Below are positions 36,304-45,636 of a DNA stretch of 64,000 nt, piece by piece; within the stretch, counting starts at the first letter, position 1; each line of letters opens with the position of its first letter. Source of the DNA: Agrobacterium salinitolerans. GTDB taxonomy: Bacteria; Pseudomonadota; Alphaproteobacteria; Rhizobiales; Rhizobiaceae. Position numbers and translations under genes: made by a program. The DNA lies in assembly GCF_002008225.1 (NCBI RefSeq), contig NZ_MRDH01000009.1, positions 25,695-89,694 on the forward strand. Direction: 5' to 3'. The notes beneath the pieces were generated by a model that was given only the letters and a program-made list of their open reading frames with translations, did no database searches and was not told the origin of the DNA.

Positions 36304-36936
36304 CTATTCTTTGATAAGCCCGTTATCGATCGCATAGCGGATGAGACCGGCAGTCGTCGCTATATCCAGTTTCCTCTTGATGTTCTTGCGATGGGTTTCC
36401 ATCGTGCGCTCGGCAATGTCGAGCGCCAGCGCAGCGTCACGATTGCTCTTTCCGCGCGCGATCAGCAGCAGAACTTCCTGTTCGCGTGTCGTCAGCGCCT
36501 TCAGCCTGCCGGACGCCCCCTCCATTAGCACATCGCGAACGCCAGAGGAAAAATAGGTGCCGCCGGCAGCCACGGTTTCGATTGCGGCGACTATTTCTTC
36601 GGTCGCCACGTCCTTCAGAATGTAACCGGCTGCACCATACATCACCGATGTCGATATATATTCCCGGCTGTCATGCATCGACAGCATCAGCACCCGGGCG
36701 GAAAGCTGCTTTTCCTTGAACAGTTCCAGGGCATCGATGCCATTGATCTGCGGCATATTGATATCCATCAGCACCACATCGGGCCGCGTGGCGACAGCCG
36801 CATCGATACCGGCCATGGCGGATACCGCGGTTCCAACGACTTCGAGATGCTCGTAAGTCTCAAGGACGGCCCTCAACCCGTCCAGAACCAGAGGATGGTT
36901 GTCGATCAACAACACACGGATCGGATGAACGGTCAC
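36304..36936 (-). CDS. LuxR/NarL-type response regulator
   Basis: A 210-residue protein: receiver domain with phospho-acceptor Asp58 (VVLMDINMPQ) and the LSMHDSREY switch region, then a C-terminal LuxR helix-turn-helix (LTTREQEVLLLIARGKSNRD onward, with RTMETHRKNIKRKL as recognition helix). The GTG start at 36936 overlaps the kinase stop (GTGA) and has AGGAGG seven bases upstream. Together with the kinase upstream and the convergent TRAP operon it likely forms a carboxylate-sensing uptake module. Confidence 0.92.
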   Translation of the reverse strand: MTVHPIRVLLIDNHPLVLDGLRAVLETYEHLEVVGTAVSAMAGIDAAVATRPDVVLMDINMPQINGIDALELFKEKQLSARVLMLSMHDSREYISTSVMYGAAGYILKDVATEEIVAAIETVAAGGTYFSSGVRDVLMEGASGRLKALTTREQEVLLLIARGKSNRDAALALDIAERTMETHRKNIKRKLDIATTAGLIRYAIDNGLIKE

Positions 36937-38330
36937 TCGGCGGCCTCCTGTAAGCCGTCATTGCGATCCTTCATGGCAGTGATGGGCAGCACCGCGCGCA
37001 GAACGGTTCCCCTGGCGGAGCTTTCGACATCCAGCCTGCCGCCGAAATGCGTCATGCGTTCCTGCATGTTTCTCAAACCGAGCCCCTTGCTTGCCGGCAT
37101 CCCGTTCTCCTTCCGAACGGCCGGAAATCCACGACCATTGTCGCTGACATCCATCTGGACCCGTTCATCGCGGCTGGAAAACCGGATGGCGACTTGCGTC
37201 GCGCCGGCATGGCGCTCGATATTGGTCAACGCTTCCTGTGCGACACGGTAAAGCGCAACCCGCGCCTCCGGGACAAGCATATGCTTGAAGGCCACGGATT
37301 CAAGCGTCGCCGCAATTCCCGTGCGTTCGGAAAAACTCGAGATCAGGGATTCCAGAGCTGCCGTCAGCCCCAGATCGTCGAGGACACGCGGGCGAAGATC
37401 GTGCGAGATACGGCGGACTTCCTTGATCGCTTCGTTCAACGCAATGGCGCCTTTGCCGATCGCCTCTACAGCCCCGACATTATCCGGTGTGACCTTGCGC
37501 CGCGCGAGATCGATCGCGAAACGCACGCCGACGAGATTTTGGGAAATGCCGTCATGCAGTTCCCGGGCAATGCGAAGGCGCTCCTCCTCCTGCGTATCGA
37601 TGATCCTTTGCATCAAGTCCTTGAGCCGGCCATCCGCCAGCCGCTGCTGGCGCAGATTGAGCAGCATGCAGGTGGCGAACACCAGCAATACGGCGGGAAC
37701 CGCAAACAGGGCGACGATCAGGAAGTTCCAGGTGATTGAATGCCGCAACTCCTCCTTCGCCGCCGCCGTTGTCGCAAAAACGTCGTCGAGGTAAACGCCG
37801 GTACCGATCATCCAGCGCCATTTGTCGAGGCCGGCCGCAAAGGAAAGCTTGTCGGCCATTTTTTTGGTGGAGGGTTTTTCCCACTTGTACTGGACGAGCC
37901 CTCCCCCCTTTTTCGCCTCGACGATCAGATCGTAGATCACCCGGTTGCCATCGGGATCGTGGAGATCCAGCCAGTTGTTCCCCGGACGGAAATTCTGTCG
38001 TGGATGGACCACGTTCAGCCCGTCATAGTCATAGACGAAGAAATAGCCGTCAGTGCCATAGTCGAGACCGGTCAGGATGCGCTTGACCTCTTCCTTCGCG
38101 GCCTCGTCATCCGGTCCTGCCCTGTCATAGACCGAGCGGATCGCCGAAAGGGCGAGATTGGTGAGGTTGAGGAGTTCAGCCTCCTTTGCAGCGAGCATGT
38201 TTCGTTCGAACGCATCGATGCTCGTGCGCGCCAGCGTCATAGACTGCCACGTGATCAATGCGGTAATGACGATAATCGCAAGAACAAGTGGCCCGATGGC
38301 CAATGCGAGAATCTGGCTCCTGAGTTTCAT
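36933..38330 (-). CDS. Sensor histidine kinase with Cache domain (NarL partner type)
   Basis: About 465 residues: membrane helix (residues 8-28), periplasmic single-Cache domain (roughly 45-195, with GTDGYFFVYDYDGLNVVHP and WRWMIGTGVYLDD), second membrane helix (200-225), HisKA_3 dimerisation domain with phospho-acceptor His259 in ARELHDGISQNLVG, and a HATPase_c domain with DNGRGFP and GLGLRNMQER. I chose the ATG at 38330 directly after GGGAGGGGGC. Cache_2 sensors of this form bind small carboxylates, which suits the convergent TakP-like TRAP importer. Confidence 0.9.
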   Translation of the reverse strand: MKLRSQILALAIGPLVLAIIVITALITWQSMTLARTSIDAFERNMLAAKEAELLNLTNLALSAIRSVYDRAGPDDEAAKEEVKRILTGLDYGTDGYFFVYDYDGLNVVHPRQNFRPGNNWLDLHDPDGNRVIYDLIVEAKKGGGLVQYKWEKPSTKKMADKLSFAAGLDKWRWMIGTGVYLDDVFATTAAAKEELRHSITWNFLIVALFAVPAVLLVFATCMLLNLRQQRLADGRLKDLMQRIIDTQEEERLRIARELHDGISQNLVGVRFAIDLARRKVTPDNVGAVEAIGKGAIALNEAIKEVRRISHDLRPRVLDDLGLTAALESLISSFSERTGIAATLESVAFKHMLVPEARVALYRVAQEALTNIERHAGATQVAIRFSSRDERVQMDVSDNGRGFPAVRKENGMPASKGLGLRNMQERMTHFGGRLDVESSARGTVLRAVLPITAMKDRNDGLQEAAE

Positions 38331-38476
38331 GCCCCCTCCCGACACATCCATCTTGTGCTCTTTACTTCACAAAACTTAATGCCGCAAATGAGAGACATTG
38401 GAAAGCGACCCGCGCGACGCGACCATGAGTGACCTATTCAGGCCTGTTCCTGAAGAGCGGCTTTCAATCAAGTCCG

Positions 38477-38502
38477 GGGAGCGCCCGGCAATCGGCGCTC
38501 CC
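38477..38502 (-). terminator. Hairpin downstream of PLP lyase gene
   Basis: GGGAGCGCC (38477-38485) pairs with GGCGCTCCC (38494-38502) around an 8-base loop, just after the stop of the minus-strand gene ending at 38510. A short T-run (GTTTTC) follows only on the plus strand. Confidence 0.5.
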
Positions 38503-38509
38503 GTTTTCG

Positions 38510-39793
38510 TCAGGCCTGATCCAGGGCAAGGGTCAGGTCGGCGACAAGATCGTCGGGATGTTCGATGCCGATTGACAGCCGGATCGTGGAATCCAGCACA
38601 CCGATGCGCTGGCGGATATCGGCAGGAACTCCCGAATGCGTCATCGTTGCGGGGTGAGATGCGAGAGACTCCGTGCCGCCGAGGCTGACCGCGAGTTTGA
38701 ATATGTTGAGCGCATTGAGGAATTTGAAAGAGGCGGCCTGCCCGCCGGCGATGTCGAACGAGAAGGTCGATCCCGCGCCGGAGCATTGAGCGGCAAACAC
38801 CTTGCCAGCGGCAGATGCCGGATCGCTGAACGGAAGGTAATGGATTTTCTCGACCTTGGGATGCGCATTCAGGAATTCCGCCACGACCCTGGCGTTGCTG
38901 TCCGCCCGCTCCATCCGGATTTGCAGCGTCTCAAGGGAACGTCCGAGCATCCAGCACGAGTGCGGATCGAGTTGCGTGCCGATTGCTCCACGCAACGCCT
39001 TCACCTGCTTCATGACATTCTTCCGACCGAGCGCCGCCCCGGCAATGAGATCGGAATGCCCGCCAACATACTTCGTCAACGAATAGAGCGAGATGTCCGC
39101 GCCATGCTCGATGGGCCGCTGGAACACCGGGCCGAGGAGCGTATTGTCGCAAGCGATGATCGGCCTGTGCCCCTGCCTCTCGCTGATCGCGTCGGCGACC
39201 CGGCTCATCATCGCGACATCGACAACGCTGTTTGTCGGATTGGCCGGCGTCTCGATGAGGATGACGGAGACCCTGCCTTTCGCCATCGCCTCTTCTGCGG
39301 CAGCCATCACCGAAGTCTCGCTGACGCCATCGGCAAAACCCACTGCCGAGACGCCGAAATTATGGAAGGTCTTGGCCAGCAGCGTCTCCGTACCGCCATA
39401 AAGCGGCTGGGAGTGGAGCACAGTATCACCGGGCCGGACGAAGGCGAAAAGCGTCGTCGAAATGGCGGACATGCCGGACGAAAAGAGCGCGCAGCTCTCC
39501 GTTCGCTCATAAACGGCAAGACGATCCTCGACAATCTCGCTGTTTGGATGGTTGAAGCGCGAATAGACGAGGCCCGCGCCCCTGCCTTCGGGCGGCTCCT
39601 TGCGGCCGGAGACGTAGTCGAAGAAGTCACGCCCGTCTTCCGCCGACTTGAAAACGAAGGTCGATGTCAGGAACACGGGAGGCTTTACGGCGCCCTCCGA
39701 CAATTCCGGATCATAACCGTAATTGAGCATCTGGGTTTCAGGATGGAGGGCGTGGTTGCCGATGTGGGTTTTGGACGGATGCGGCGCGGTCAT
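38510..39793 (-). CDS. Cys/Met metabolism PLP enzyme (methionine gamma-lyase/cystathionine gamma-synthase-like)
   Basis: A 427-residue trans-sulfuration-family enzyme. The PLP Lys is K241 in [29 protein letters not shown] and the [12 protein letters not shown] block are intact. The ATG at 39793 has a GAGG upstream. It is divergent from an Lrp-type regulator that probably controls it, an arrangement like mdeR/mdeA of Pseudomonas putida. Degradation of methionine, homocysteine or a related amino acid to a 2-oxo acid is therefore more likely than biosynthesis. Substrate assignment within this family from sequence alone is uncertain. Confidence 0.85.
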   Translation of the reverse strand: MTAPHPSKTHIGNHALHPETQMLNYGYDPELSEGAVKPPVFLTSTFVFKSAEDGRDFFDYVSGRKEPPEGRGAGLVYSRFNHPNSEIVEDRLAVYERTESCALFSSGMSAISTTLFAFVRPGDTVLHSQPLYGGTETLLAKTFHNFGVSAVGFADGVSETSVMAAAEEAMAKGRVSVILIETPANPTNSVVDVAMMSRVADAISERQGHRPIIACDNTLLGPVFQRPIEHGADISLYSLTKYVGGHSDLIAGAALGRKNVMKQVKALRGAIGTQLDPHSCWMLGRSLETLQIRMERADSNARVVAEFLNAHPKVEKIHYLPFSDPASAAGKVFAAQCSGAGSTFSFDIAGGQAASFKFLNALNIFKLAVSLGGTESLASHPATMTHSGVPADIRQRIGVLDSTIRLSIGIEHPDDLVADLTLALDQA

Positions 39794-39823
39794 TTCCGAT
39801 GATCCCTCAGCTGGTGTTGAACT

Positions 39824-39833
39824 ACCTGCAGGT
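39824..39833. promoter_or_regulatory. Palindrome in PLP lyase/lrp divergent region
   Basis: ACCTGCAGGT is a perfect 10-bp palindrome, 31 bases upstream of the PLP enzyme start. It could be an operator, but a chance palindrome of this length is possible. Confidence 0.25.
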
Positions 39834-39889
39834 TACACGCAGTGAAACCAAAATACCTTGCATTCTGAAGCGTCGAGTTGTCTCATAAA

Positions 39890-39901
39890 GCAATATATTG
39901 C
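39890..39901. promoter_or_regulatory. Candidate Lrp autoregulatory site
   Basis: GCAATATATTGC is a perfect 12-bp palindrome with an AT-rich centre, ending 15 bases before the Lrp-type regulator start. Lrp/AsnC proteins bind AT-centred palindromes and commonly repress themselves. This is inference from symmetry and position. Confidence 0.45.
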
Positions 39902-39916
39902 GGAGAATGGTCATTT

Positions 39917-40375
39917 ATGTCGCAAAAAATTGCAGACCCGATCGACAGGCGGATACTCAGGGAATTGTCTGCCGATGCGCGGATCACGAACAACGAACTT
40001 GCCGAGCGGGTTGGACTGTCAGCATCGGCGTGCCTGCGGCGGCTTCGACGCCTGGAAGAGATAGGCGCCATCAAAGGGTACTCCGCGATCATTGATCCGG
40101 CAATCGAGGGATGGACGATGACCGCCCTTGCGTCCGTCCGCCTCAGCCGCCAGCACGATGACGAAATCCGGATGTTCGAGGCGGCCGTTCTTGACTGGGA
40201 CGACGTTCTCGAATGTCATCTGGTCACGGGTCCGAGGGACTACATGCTCAAGGTCATGTGCGGTGGGCTGGAGGACTACGAGCGTTTCATCAAGGACAAG
40301 ATTGCAAAGCTGAAATGCGTCGAGACCATCGAGACCAGCTTCGTCATGAACACGATTAAAACGCGGCGCATCTGA
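39917..40375 (+). CDS. Lrp/AsnC-family transcriptional regulator
   Basis: A 152-residue protein with an N-terminal AsnC helix-turn-helix (DRRILRELSADARITNNELAERVGLSASACLRRLRRLEE, here named by its two ends) and a C-terminal ligand-binding RAM domain (ECHLVTGPRDYMLKV; KCVETIETSFVMNTIK). I start at the ATG at 39917 (MSQKIADP) rather than the upstream in-frame start at 39878. It is divergent from the methionine-gamma-lyase-like gene and presumably activates it in response to an amino acid. Confidence 0.92.
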   Translation: MSQKIADPIDRRILRELSADARITNNELAERVGLSASACLRRLRRLEEIGAIKGYSAIIDPAIEGWTMTALASVRLSRQHDDEIRMFEAAVLDWDDVLECHLVTGPRDYMLKVMCGGLEDYERFIKDKIAKLKCVETIETSFVMNTIKTRRI

Positions 40376-40430
40376 ACGTCATGGCCACGGCGGCAATCCG
40401 CTTTCTCATCAAGCCTGCCCCCCATCGGCG

Positions 40431-42119
40431 CTAATCGTTCCCGATTGCTTCAAGCCAGATGCTGACGGCGACCGCTCCCGCATCGGGATGTCCCATAGCC
40501 CGCTCGCCAAGATAGCTCGCGCGCCCGAGCCGCGGCTTCATCGACGTCGTCGCCTCGGCGCCTGCGATACCTGCCGCCAAGGCGGATCGCCAGGCGTCGT
40601 CGGCCGACGCTCCGGCTGCGAGCTTATCCCGGAACGTTGCTGCCGCTGGGTGAAGCGCATCTATCATCGTACGGTCTCCCGGCTTCGCACCGCCGAGTTC
40701 TGAGACCGCGAGAACGGCCGCCACGAATGCTTCCGCCATCTGTTGGGCCGTCGGCTTTTCGATCCCGGCAAGATGGCGCGAAGCGCGCATCAGGCCCGTG
40801 GCGTAAAAGGGGCCCGAGCTTCCGCCGATTGCCTTCCGCATCGCATTTGCCATCTCCATCAAGCCGCCGGATATATCTGCGAAGCTCTGCCGTGGCAGCG
40901 CCAGTATTGCTTCGGCGCCGCGCACCATGCTTGTTCCAAGGTCACCGTCGCCCGTAACACTGTCCAGTTGCGTCAGTTTGGGCTCCGCAGCGATCAGTGC
41001 ACCGGCGACCCGCTCCGCGGCGGAACGCAGTCGTTCACCGGCGACCGTGACGCTGCTTTGCGCGGTCACGCTCGTCTTGACGCCTGCCGAAGGCAAGACG
41101 CGGTTGCGGTTCACCACACCGCCGCGCGGCCATGCACCGGCGTCGGTTGGCGCATCCATGAGATTGAGCATTGCGTCGTCCACATGCATGACCGACAGGG
41201 AAAAGCCGGGCATATCGAGGGCGGAGAGGAAGGTGCCGGCCCATGCCCTTTCGACCACGACGCGCTTTGCCTCCAGACGTGTGACGGCGGATCGCGCCAC
41301 GACCGCAAGTTCCATTGGCGGCGTCGATCCCAGTCCGTTGACCAGAAGCGCAACCCGGTCGCCGCTCTTCAGCCTGCCATCGGCTTCAATCGTTTCGAGC
41401 ACCAGCTTCACGAGCTCGTCCGCCGGTGCGATGGGCATCCGCCGAACGCCCTGTTCTCCATGGATGCCGAGCCCGACTTCGATTTCAGCGTCGCCAAGGA
41501 CGAAGCCCGGCCTGCCAACGGCAGGGAGCGTGCAGGAGCCCAGTGATATTCCCATGGAAGATAAGTTTCCAGCGGCTTCCCGGGCGACGCGGGCCACCTC
41601 TTGAAGGGAAAGTCCCTGCTCCGCGGCCGCGCCAGCGAGCTTGTGAACAAGCACTGTACCTGCAATACCCCGGCGGCGATCGTCGGGAACTGTATCCTTC
41701 AACGCAACGTCATCGGCAACGACCACGATCTCGACCGGAATTCCTTCAGCCCGCGCCAGCTCGGCCGCCAATCCGAAGTTCAGTCGATCACCCGTATAGT
41801 TCTTGACGATAACCAGAGCGCCGGCGGGTCCGGCCGCAGCCCTGATGCCGGCAAGAACCGCATCGGTGCTCGGCGAAGTGAAGACATCGCCTGCCACCGC
41901 AACGGTCAGCATACCCGCGCCGACATAACCCGCATGAGCTGGTTCATGGCCACTGCCGCCGCCCGACAGAACCGCCACCCTGCGCTTTTCCGGGTCCGGA
42001 AGGCCAGAGCGGATGACGACATTCTCATCCGCTAGCAGGACCGTCGCGGGGCTGAGGGCCACCACGCCCTCAAGCATGTCCCGCACAACGGTGGCTGGAT
42101 CGTTGATGAGCTTCTTCAT
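40431..42119 (-). CDS. ATP-dependent dihydroxyacetone kinase (DhaK-DhaL fusion)
   Basis: A 562-residue single-chain kinase. The DhaK domain (1-330) has SGGGSGHEP with His58, GD at 109-110 (NYTGD) and the covalent substrate-binding His220 in GLGIHGEQG. The DhaL ADP-binding domain (about 365-562) has DGDLGTSMVRG, GGSSGPFY and GDRTMIDALHPA. This is the ATP-dependent (Citrobacter-like) form, not the PTS-linked one. It phosphorylates dihydroxyacetone and possibly other short ketoses such as erythrulose. It stands alone on the minus strand between the Lrp gene and a small unknown gene. Confidence 0.92.
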   Translation of the reverse strand: MKKLINDPATVVRDMLEGVVALSPATVLLADENVVIRSGLPDPEKRRVAVLSGGGSGHEPAHAGYVGAGMLTVAVAGDVFTSPSTDAVLAGIRAAAGPAGALVIVKNYTGDRLNFGLAAELARAEGIPVEIVVVADDVALKDTVPDDRRRGIAGTVLVHKLAGAAAEQGLSLQEVARVAREAAGNLSSMGISLGSCTLPAVGRPGFVLGDAEIEVGLGIHGEQGVRRMPIAPADELVKLVLETIEADGRLKSGDRVALLVNGLGSTPPMELAVVARSAVTRLEAKRVVVERAWAGTFLSALDMPGFSLSVMHVDDAMLNLMDAPTDAGAWPRGGVVNRNRVLPSAGVKTSVTAQSSVTVAGERLRSAAERVAGALIAAEPKLTQLDSVTGDGDLGTSMVRGAEAILALPRQSFADISGGLMEMANAMRKAIGGSSGPFYATGLMRASRHLAGIEKPTAQQMAEAFVAAVLAVSELGGAKPGDRTMIDALHPAAATFRDKLAAGASADDAWRSALAAGIAGAEATTSMKPRLGRASYLGERAMGHPDAGAVAVSIWLEAIGND

Positions 42120-42346
42120 GCCTTTACTCCTCGATGCAGTTCGTCGACTGGCGGGGACGCGGACGTGCCCTCCCGAAGGTGAACAAGCACGATCTCCCGG
42201 TCAATTTCAAGTTCCGGGCATTGGAACTCGTAACATCGATTGAGGGTATGCGAGGCAAGCACAGGTGCATATCCGCCATTGCCTCTCGCGGCGGAGACGC
42301 TATCATGATGGCGCTGTAGGACGGTAAGCTTTGGGAGGAGCGATAC

Positions 42347-42718
42347 GTGAGACGGATGTGGCCAGACGAATTCACCTTTCTGCTGGACGGTGCAGAAGAA
42401 GTTGACCTACATATTCCATCGGCGGCGCATGACGATGGTTCGCCCGGAAAAACAATATCCAGAAAGGCCTTGAAAGCCCGTATCAGCCAACAGGATTTTG
42501 AGAATATCTGGCATCTCGCAGAGGCCCGCTACCGGCTGGGCGGCAGGTTGTCAGGCAAAGCGATTACGCTGATCGCCAACAACCCCCATTACCAGAATTG
42601 GCACCCCGCCGACGGCGGCAGCATCGAAAGCGTCTCCGATAGCGGTCAGAAATACACGACACGCTATGTGATCGTGCACTTTCTTCTGGATGATGTCAGC
42701 GAAGCTGTCGAAGCCTGA
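42347..42718 (+). CDS. Hypothetical protein, 123 aa
   Basis: Starts at a GTG (42347) preceded at six bases by a strong GGGAGGAG, so translation is likely. It is a soluble, acidic-to-neutral protein without signal or membrane segment, containing alternating strands and a helix (KTISRKALKARISQQDFENIWHLAEARY region). I do not recognise a family. It lies in the accessory zone that begins after the dihydroxyacetone kinase, and the next small gene on the same strand starts 77 bases downstream. Confidence 0.6.
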   Translation: MRRMWPDEFTFLLDGAEEVDLHIPSAAHDDGSPGKTISRKALKARISQQDFENIWHLAEARYRLGGRLSGKAITLIANNPHYQNWHPADGGSIESVSDSGQKYTTRYVIVHFLLDDVSEAVEA

Positions 42719-42794
42719 AATCCAGAAAGGCGGCTCTTTTGTGCGGGCGCAGCCCGCAAGCCGTTGAGGGCCGAGCGTATTACGGGGGGAGACG

Positions 42795-43100
42795 ATGGAC
42801 AAGCCACACCCATGGCGACATATGGCGAGCGCGCCGAAAACCGGAGATCGGATCCTCATCACGATACGGTCGTCCGAACAAGGGCCGTCCCAGGTAGACC
42901 TCGCTTATTGGTCGAAGGGCGACCAGTACGGCTCAGAGGGCTGGCGCGCTTCAGACTCTTCGCCGGGGCGGATCATCGAATATTCGGAGTCGGAATTGAA
43001 GTGCTGGATGCCTATGCCTTCAGCCAATATCGATGGTCTTACGATGCCCGCTCCCTGGGAGGGCGAGGACGACCGGGAGCTTGATGGGTCTGGGATCTGA
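42795..43100 (+). CDS. Hypothetical protein, 101 aa (DUF551-like start)
   Basis: The ATG at 42795 follows GGGGGGAGACG, a strong ribosome site. The N-terminal W-x3-ASAPKTGDRILITIR pattern recalls small phage-associated or DUF551-like proteins, which often begin with a Trp-x-MxxAP-x-DG motif. Trp-rich, soluble, and acidic at the C-terminus. The function is unknown. It shares orientation with the preceding small gene and may be part of a mobile or decayed segment. Confidence 0.5.
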   Translation: MDKPHPWRHMASAPKTGDRILITIRSSEQGPSQVDLAYWSKGDQYGSEGWRASDSSPGRIIEYSESELKCWMPMPSANIDGLTMPAPWEGEDDRELDGSGI

Positions 43101-43369
43101 AAGTTCGGGTTCGATCAGTGCTTGCCCGAGCCAACGGTTCATTCCAGCCTCAATCCGCCGCGACTATCGAACGGTTGCCGAATGGGGACATGGCGTCGAA
43201 GGCCCGTCGATCTGGCTCCGCCAAAATGGGCGATGGCGCCGGCGGCTCAAGCGGACTGATCCTTATCCTAAAAATTATGAACTGGTGATTTTGTTCTCTC
43301 AAACTGATGCTTTCCCAAATCAAGGCAAGGGCGTCGCGTCACTTGGTTCGAGAGAGGATAGGATTTTTC

Positions 43370-44182
43370 ATGCTGGAACTCCCGAATACGTCAACAATCG
43401 AAGGCAATGCTGTTCGGTGGGGGAAGATCGGCAGCGGTCCGCCGCTGGTTGCCGTTCACGGCACACCCTTTTCTTCTCAGGTCTGGCGTAAGATCATCCC
43501 GCATTTTGCCCATGATCGGACCATCTATTACTTCGACATGGTTGGCTATGGTCAGTCTGAGATGCGCGAAGGACAGGATGTTTCGCTCGGAATACAGAAT
43601 AATGTTCTGGAGAACTTGTTTAAAGAATGGAATATTGAACGGCCAGAGATGCTGGCCCATGACTTTGGCGGGGCAACCGTCCTTCGTGCCTACTTTCTCA
43701 ACGGGTTGCGCTATTCCGCCTTAACGATCTTCGATGCTGTCGCTTTTGCCCCATGGGGGTCCCCTTTTGTGCAGCATGTTCGTCAGCACGAAATGGCGTT
43801 TTCCGACATGCCAGCCTACATGCATCGTGCCGTGTTGCGCGCCTACCTACAATCCGCCGCGCGCAATCCATTGTCGGAAGAGGCGCTGAAAATATACAGC
43901 GCGCCTTGGACTGGTCCTGTCGGGCAGCCTGCATTTTACCGGCAAATCGCGCAAATGGACCAGCGTTTCACAGATGAAGTCGAAACTCTTTATACCCGAA
44001 TGGACTGCCCGGTAAGCGTACTTTGGGGAAAGAATGACGAATGGATTCCCCATCACGTGGGCGAGCGTCTTGCGGCGTTGATTTCCGCTAAAGACTGTAT
44101 TTCGCTACCCGAGACCGGCCACCTTGTTCAGGAAGATTGCCCGGAAGCAATTGTCGCCGCAGTCTTGAGGAGTTTCAGGTGA
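43370..44182 (+). CDS. Alpha/beta hydrolase with aspartate nucleophile (haloalkane dehalogenase/epoxide hydrolase-like)
   Basis: A 270-residue alpha/beta-hydrolase. HGTPFSS (30-36) forms the oxyanion region, and the nucleophile elbow is AHDFGGAT with Asp98. The acid is probably Asp223 in WGKNDEWIP, and the base is His251 in ETGHLVQED. An Asp nucleophile is typical of haloalkane dehalogenases and epoxide hydrolases rather than esterases. The residue after the Asp is Phe, not the Trp that haloalkane dehalogenases use to hold halide, so dehalogenase activity is unsure. AGGATAGGA precedes the ATG at 43370; the frame is open further upstream. It is isolated, with lower-GC surroundings. Confidence 0.82.
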   Translation: MLELPNTSTIEGNAVRWGKIGSGPPLVAVHGTPFSSQVWRKIIPHFAHDRTIYYFDMVGYGQSEMREGQDVSLGIQNNVLENLFKEWNIERPEMLAHDFGGATVLRAYFLNGLRYSALTIFDAVAFAPWGSPFVQHVRQHEMAFSDMPAYMHRAVLRAYLQSAARNPLSEEALKIYSAPWTGPVGQPAFYRQIAQMDQRFTDEVETLYTRMDCPVSVLWGKNDEWIPHHVGERLAALISAKDCISLPETGHLVQEDCPEAIVAAVLRSFR

Positions 44183-44262
44183 CCGGAAAAGTACCGAACA
44201 AGGCCACTTTAACGGTATAATTTCGCAGAACAAAGGCCACCGAATAAGTCTTCAGCCCTCGG

Positions 44263-45636
44263 TCACATCGCTGAAATTGTTACCTTCAGGTCGTTAATCA
44301 GTGTCGGCACCAGTTCTCCGACAGTCGGATGGATAGGCACCGCCCAGCGGAGTTTTTCGGTCGTCGCCCCGAGGTTCATGGCGTCCAGCACCCCGTAGAT
44401 CGCTTCGTCACCCCCGACCCCCAGAAAGGCGGCGCCGAGCACCCGGTCGGTGTCAGCGTCGGCGACGAGCTTCATGAGGCCGAGTATTTCACCTTTCTCG
44501 ACGGCTCGACCGACACGGCTCATAGGTCGGGTCGAGACCTTGACCCGGTGGCCGGCCTCCTTCGCCTGGCGCTCCGTCATGCCCACGCGCCCGAGAGGCG
44601 GATCAATGTAGAGGCCATAACCGAGAATGCGATCGGACAATTTGCGATCGCCGCCGTCGAGGAGGTTCGCGGCGGCGATCTCGAAATCATTGTAGGAGGT
44701 ATGCGTGAAGGCGCCTCGTCCGTTGCAATCGCCAAGCGCCCAGATACCTTCGACATTCGTCTGAAGTCGCTCATCCACCTGAATGAATCCATGACGATCA
44801 GTCTCTACGCCCGCGAGATCGAGGCCGAGATCGTCGGTATTCGGCTGGCGCCCGAGGGCGACCAATACATGGCTGCCCCGGACTTCGCCTTGATCGGACC
44901 GCACGACGACGTCTGAGCCGTCCATGGCGACTGACAACAGTTTCTGGCTGAGAAGAACGTTGACGCCGTCCCTGGTGAGGATATCCGCAATGGCTTCCGA
45001 GATATCTCTGTCCTCCCGGGGCGCAAGGTGCGGTCCGCGCTCGACGACAGTGACCGCCGCGCCGAAGCGCCGATACATCTGGGCAAATTCCAGTCCGATA
45101 TAACTGCCGCCGAGGACAACCAGGTGTCTTGGCAATTCCGCGAGTTCGATCATCGAAGTGCTTGTGAGATACGGCACGTCGGTCAACCCCTGCACATCGG
45201 GGATGTGTGGTCGCGCGCCCACGTTGATGAAAATCTGCGGCGCCGTGTAGCGTGTACCGTTCACATAAACGTCCTTCGCACCGGCGAATTTGGCCTGGCC
45301 ATAAACCACATCCATCGTTTCGAGGCTATCGAACCAGGCCGCCAGGCCGCTTCTCGCATCGAGGGTCACCTTCCTGGCGCGGGCCGCCACGGCCGACATA
45401 TCCATCGTCGGCTCACCAGGAATAGTGACCCCGAATTCGGATGCACGCCGCGCCATCTGGGCGGTCTTGGCACAGGCGACCAAGGCCTTGGTCGGCATGC
45501 ACCCGGCGTTAACGCAGGTTCCGCCGAGATACTTCCGTTCGATCAGGACCACCTTGCGGCCCATCGCCGCCATACGAGCGGCGAGAAACGGCCCGGCCTG
45601 TCCGGCCCCGATGAAGATTGCGTCGTACTCTCTCAT
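44263..45636 (-). CDS. FAD-containing disulfide oxidoreductase (mercuric-reductase-like)
   Basis: A 457-residue class I pyridine nucleotide-disulfide oxidoreductase. FAD motif GAGQAG (10-15), redox-active disulfide GGTCVNAGCMPTK (Cys41, Cys46), NAD(P) motif GGSYIGLEFA, and a C-terminal catalytic His436-x4-Glu441 pair (HPTVGE). It lacks the C-terminal Cys pair and the HMA domain of true mercuric reductase, so detoxification of mercury is not supported; the electron acceptor is unknown. Its ATG at 45636 overlaps the stop of an upstream small membrane-protein gene (ATGA), so the two are coupled. Confidence 0.86.
   Translation of the reverse strand: MREYDAIFIGAGQAGPFLAARMAAMGRKVVLIERKYLGGTCVNAGCMPTKALVACAKTAQMARRASEFGVTIPGEPTMDMSAVAARARKVTLDARSGLAAWFDSLETMDVVYGQAKFAGAKDVYVNGTRYTAPQIFINVGARPHIPDVQGLTDVPYLTSTSMIELAELPRHLVVLGGSYIGLEFAQMYRRFGAAVTVVERGPHLAPREDRDISEAIADILTRDGVNVLLSQKLLSVAMDGSDVVVRSDQGEVRGSHVLVALGRQPNTDDLGLDLAGVETDRHGFIQVDERLQTNVEGIWALGDCNGRGAFTHTSYNDFEIAAANLLDGGDRKLSDRILGYGLYIDPPLGRVGMTERQAKEAGHRVKVSTRPMSRVGRAVEKGEILGLMKLVADADTDRVLGAAFLGVGGDEAIYGVLDAMNLGATTEKLRWAVPIHPTVGELVPTLINDLKVTISAM

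Noticed and set aside
44263..45636. True mercuric reductase
   Set aside because: The redox disulfide and FAD motifs fit the superfamily, but the C-terminal Cys pair, the HMA domain and other mer genes are absent.
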